Of a stretch of 7,943 bases of DNA, positions 6,049-7,943 are shown piece by piece. The DNA comes from Planctomycetota bacterium (GTDB taxonomy: Bacteria; Planctomycetota; Phycisphaerae; Phycisphaerales; SM1A02). The stretch lies in assembly GCA_003671065.1 (NCBI GenBank), contig QWPU01000141.1:1-7943 (forward strand). Reading direction: 5' to 3'. Positions within the stretch are counted from its first letter, which is position 1. Every line of letters starts with the position of its first letter. The position numbers and the translations under genes are program-made. A model generated the notes under the pieces. It made no database searches. It was not told the DNA's origin and saw only the letters and a program-made list of their open reading frames with translations.

Positions 6049-6861
6049 ATGCTCGTCGTGAACGCCACCGCTACCTTCATCGTCACCATCGACGGACCCG
6101 CAGGCACGGGGAAGTCGACCGTTGCGCATCGGCTCGCCAAACGACTCGGCCTTGAGTTTCTCGACACTGGTGCGATGTACCGCGCCGCCGCGCTCGAAGC
6201 GCTCGCTCGCAACATCGATCCCGCCGACGGCGAAAGCGTTGCCGCATTGGTTCGCACGCTCGACATCCGATTCGATTGGCTGCGCGATCCACCTGAACTT
6301 CTTGTGAACGGTCGTGCCGTGGGCGATGCGATTCGCACTGAACGCGTCACTCGCGCGGTCACGCCGGTCGCTTCGAACCCAGTCGTCCGTACGGCCATGG
6401 TTGAAGCGCAACGGCGCATTGCTGCGGCGCATCGACGGCTTGTGACGGAAGGGCGCGACCAAGGCTCAATCGTCTTTCCTGATGCGGATGTGCGCATTTA
6501 TCTCGATGCGCGTGCGGACATTCGCGCGCGTCGTCGCGTCGAGCAATTGCGCATGAAGGGAATCGAAACGACAGAAGCGGAGATTCTCGCGCAGATCATT
6601 CACCGCGATCAGTCTGATTCAACACGACGCGATGGACCACTCGTGGTTCCTGACGGCGCCGATGTGCTGGACACGAGTGACATCGACATCGACGATGTGA
6701 TTGATCGCTTGGAAGACATCGTGCGTTTGCGCGCGAGTGCAGCACTTGCTCGCGATGGCAGTGATGAGCTGATGAATGATCCGTCAGATGATCCGTCAGA
6801 TGATCCGACTGATCGCGACGCCGACGATGACGATCGCGATCTGCGGGTGGCGCGCAGGTGA
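6049..6861 (+). CDS. cmk: Cytidylate kinase with an acidic C-terminal extension
   Basis: Cmk phosphorylates CMP and dCMP with ATP in the cytoplasm, feeding the CTP and dCTP pools. The P-loop is DGPAGTGKST at 15-24, followed by the CMP-binding FLDTGAMYR at 37-45, the TEGRDQGSIVFPDADVRIYL block at 133-152 with Arg136/Asp137, and the LID-like HRDQSDSTRRDGPL at 185-198. The core ends with DVLDTSDIDIDDVIDRL at 205-221. The core is of usual length (about 230 residues), but the protein continues to 270 with an extra tail rich in Asp. The tail includes DPSDDPSDDPTD at 244-255, encoded by a 12-bp tandem repeat, then a run of four Asp and a basic end. All catalytic motifs look intact. A strong AGGAGG site supports the start. 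The stop overlaps the plsC GTG by 4 bp, so this is the first gene of a coupled cmk-plsC-cca operon. Confidence 0.95.
   Translation: MLVVNATATFIVTIDGPAGTGKSTVAHRLAKRLGLEFLDTGAMYRAAALEALARNIDPADGESVAALVRTLDIRFDWLRDPPELLVNGRAVGDAIRTERVTRAVTPVASNPVVRTAMVEAQRRIAAAHRRLVTEGRDQGSIVFPDADVRIYLDARADIRARRRVEQLRMKGIETTEAEILAQIIHRDQSDSTRRDGPLVVPDGADVLDTSDIDIDDVIDRLEDIVRLRASAALARDGSDELMNDPSDDPSDDPTDRDADDDDRDLRVARR
6775..6813 (+). repeat. cmk: 12-bp coding tandem repeat in the cmk tail
   Basis: About three units of the form GATGATCCGTCA run in frame, each coding for D-D-P-S: positions 6775-6786 with one base changed, 6787-6798, and 6799-6810 with the last codon ACT instead of TCA. The trailing GAT starts a further, diverged unit. 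The near-perfect nucleotide identity suggests recent slippage expansion within the extension beyond the kinase core. Confidence 0.8.
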
Positions 6862-7559
6862 GTCCGATTCCGAATTCCTTTGCCTTCCGCAGGCGCGTGC
6901 CCGGTCGGTCGTTCATCCGCGTTGCGTGGTGGGACTTTTGCGCCTTTCTCTGTTGGTCGATGCTGAAAGTCTGCTACCGACTGCGGAGACTTCACCGCGA
7001 ACGCGTGCCAAAAACTGGCGCACTGTTGGTGATCTCAAACCATCAATCATTTCTCGATCCGATGGTCAACGGCGTCACCGTGTGGGATCGCCAATTCACC
7101 GCGCTTGCGAAAGAGTCGCTGTTTGTCGCGCCTTTTGGCTGGATTTTGCGTTCAGTCAGCGCGCGACCAATTCGTCGTGAAGGCGGTGATCTTGAAGCGA
7201 TGAAGATGGCCATCAGCGAACTCGAAGCGGGTCGCGTCGTCATTATGTATCCCGAAGGCACTCGTTCGCCCGACGGTTCGCTGCAGGATTTCAAGCGCGG
7301 TGTGCTCTTGCTCATCAAGCGCGTGAAGCCAACAGTTCTTCCGATGGGCGTGACTGGAACATTCGCCGCGTGGCCGAAGGGACAAAAATTTCCGCACGCG
7401 CGAGGCCGAGTCGTTTGCCTCTGCGGCGAGCCGATCTCAGGCGAAGCACTCGCGAAACTCAGCAGCGAAGAAGCGCTTGCCGTGATGCGCGATGCAGTCG
7501 AAAAACTTCACGCAGAAGCAGTCGTCGAACACACCGCATGGGTGGCAGGTGCTCGATGA
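6858..7559 (+). CDS. plsC: 1-acyl-sn-glycerol-3-phosphate acyltransferase (PlsC/LPLAT family)
   Basis: PlsC transfers an acyl chain to lysophosphatidic acid, giving phosphatidic acid at the inner face of the cytoplasmic membrane. The protein has 233 residues, normal for the family. The catalytic NHQSFLD (NHxxxxD) is at 61-67 with His62 and Asp67. The substrate-binding block GWILRSVSARPIRREGGD is at 94-111, and YPEGTRS is at 131-137 (FPEGTRS in many homologues). A late hydrophobic stretch includes VLPMGVTGT at 160-168. A hydrophobic segment near 22-40 could serve as membrane anchor. The start is a GTG that shares GTGA with the cmk stop. No strong Shine-Dalgarno sequence is seen, which fits translational coupling. 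The 3' end shares ATGA with the next gene. A cmk-plsC pairing is also known from other bacteria. Acyl-donor type cannot be told from the sequence. Confidence 0.93.
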   Translation: MSPIPNSFAFRRRVPGRSFIRVAWWDFCAFLCWSMLKVCYRLRRLHRERVPKTGALLVISNHQSFLDPMVNGVTVWDRQFTALAKESLFVAPFGWILRSVSARPIRREGGDLEAMKMAISELEAGRVVIMYPEGTRSPDGSLQDFKRGVLLLIKRVKPTVLPMGVTGTFAAWPKGQKFPHARGRVVCLCGEPISGEALAKLSSEEALAVMRDAVEKLHAEAVVEHTAWVAGAR

Positions 7560-7943
7560 ACGCGCCGCGTCTTGAGTTGCGAGCGGCCGCGTGCGAACTC
7601 GCTGCCTTGCTTGTAAGGGCTGGTTACGAAGCGTTTTTCGCAGGTGGTTGCGTGCGCGACCATCTCCTTCACATCACGCCGCGCGACTACGACATCGCCA
7701 CCAACGCAACGCCCGAGCAACTCCGCGTCCTCTTTCCAAAGGCGCGCGGAGTCGGTGAAGTGTTCGGCGTCATGCTCGTGCGTCACGCAGGTCATGTCAT
7801 TGAAGTCTCGACATTTCGCGAGGACGGCGACTATCAAGATGGCCGCAGACCTGTAGCCGTTCGCTTCGTAGATGCAGCAAGCGATGCGCATCGTCGCGAC
7901 TTCACCATCAACGGAATCTTCCAGCGCCCCGACACGGGCGAGA
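7556..7943 (+). CDS. cca: CCA-adding tRNA nucleotidyltransferase / poly(A) polymerase family, N-terminal 129 residues (3' end outside window)
   Basis: This is the N-terminal part of a class II nucleotidyltransferase that adds or repairs the 3' CCA of tRNA, or in the PcnB branch adds poly(A) to RNA. The catalytic head is clear: FFAGGCVRD at 27-35 (nucleotidyltransferase GG signature), then RDYDIATNATPEQ at 43-55 with Asp44 and Asp46 as metal ligands. STFREDGDYQDGRRP follows at 85-99, then the RRDFTINGIF motif at 113-122 for ribose selection. The protein begins MNAPRLELRAAACELAALLVRAG, a normal N-terminus. The ATG overlaps the plsC stop (ATGA), making it the third gene of the coupled operon. 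The reading frame leaves the window after codon 129, so the NTP-specificity motif and tRNA-binding domains are not seen. CCA and poly(A) activity therefore cannot be separated here. Confidence 0.92.
   Translation, partial: MNAPRLELRAAACELAALLVRAGYEAFFAGGCVRDHLLHITPRDYDIATNATPEQLRVLFPKARGVGEVFGVMLVRHAGHVIEVSTFREDGDYQDGRRPVAVRFVDAASDAHRRDFTINGIFQRPDTGE

Overview
This is a stretch of bacterial chromosome made almost entirely of housekeeping genes. The G+C content is moderately high and the CGCG tetramer is very frequent. The gene content and protein style suggest Planctomycetota, possibly Phycisphaerae: the UvrB and GcvH variants, a sugar-isomerase-like TIM barrel protein, and a CCA-adding enzyme with an RRDFTINGIF motif. 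This assignment is an inference from sequence style, not a proven placement. I see no insertion sequence, prophage, CRISPR array, rRNA or tRNA.

The window has two arms that diverge from a gap at 4842-5006. The left arm is read on the minus strand in the order gcvH (4841 to 4461), an ABC transporter ATPase (4363 to 3596), its large FtsX-type permease (3648 to 1066) and uvrB (1026, running off the left edge). The ATPase and permease overlap by 53 bp and form a YbbA/YbbP-like ABC pair. uvrB starts 39 bp beyond the permease and is probably co-transcribed with it.

The right arm is read on the plus strand. It begins with a 301-residue protein resembling sugar-phosphate isomerase/epimerase TIM barrels (5007-5912). 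A 136-bp gap with a 13-bp tandem repeat follows. Then comes a tightly packed operon of cmk (cytidylate kinase), plsC (lysophosphatidate acyltransferase) and a CCA-adding/poly(A) polymerase family gene that runs off the right edge. The last three genes are joined by GTGA and ATGA stop/start overlaps.

Functionally the window covers DNA repair (UvrB), one-carbon/glycine metabolism (GcvH), nucleotide supply (Cmk), phospholipid synthesis (PlsC), tRNA 3'-end maturation (Cca) and an envelope ABC system of unknown substrate. The least ordinary items are the TIM-barrel protein, which appears to have lost the usual metal ligands of its fold and is poor in CGCG compared with its neighbours, and an acidic, repeat-built tail on Cmk. 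I do not see a convincing new multi-gene system.
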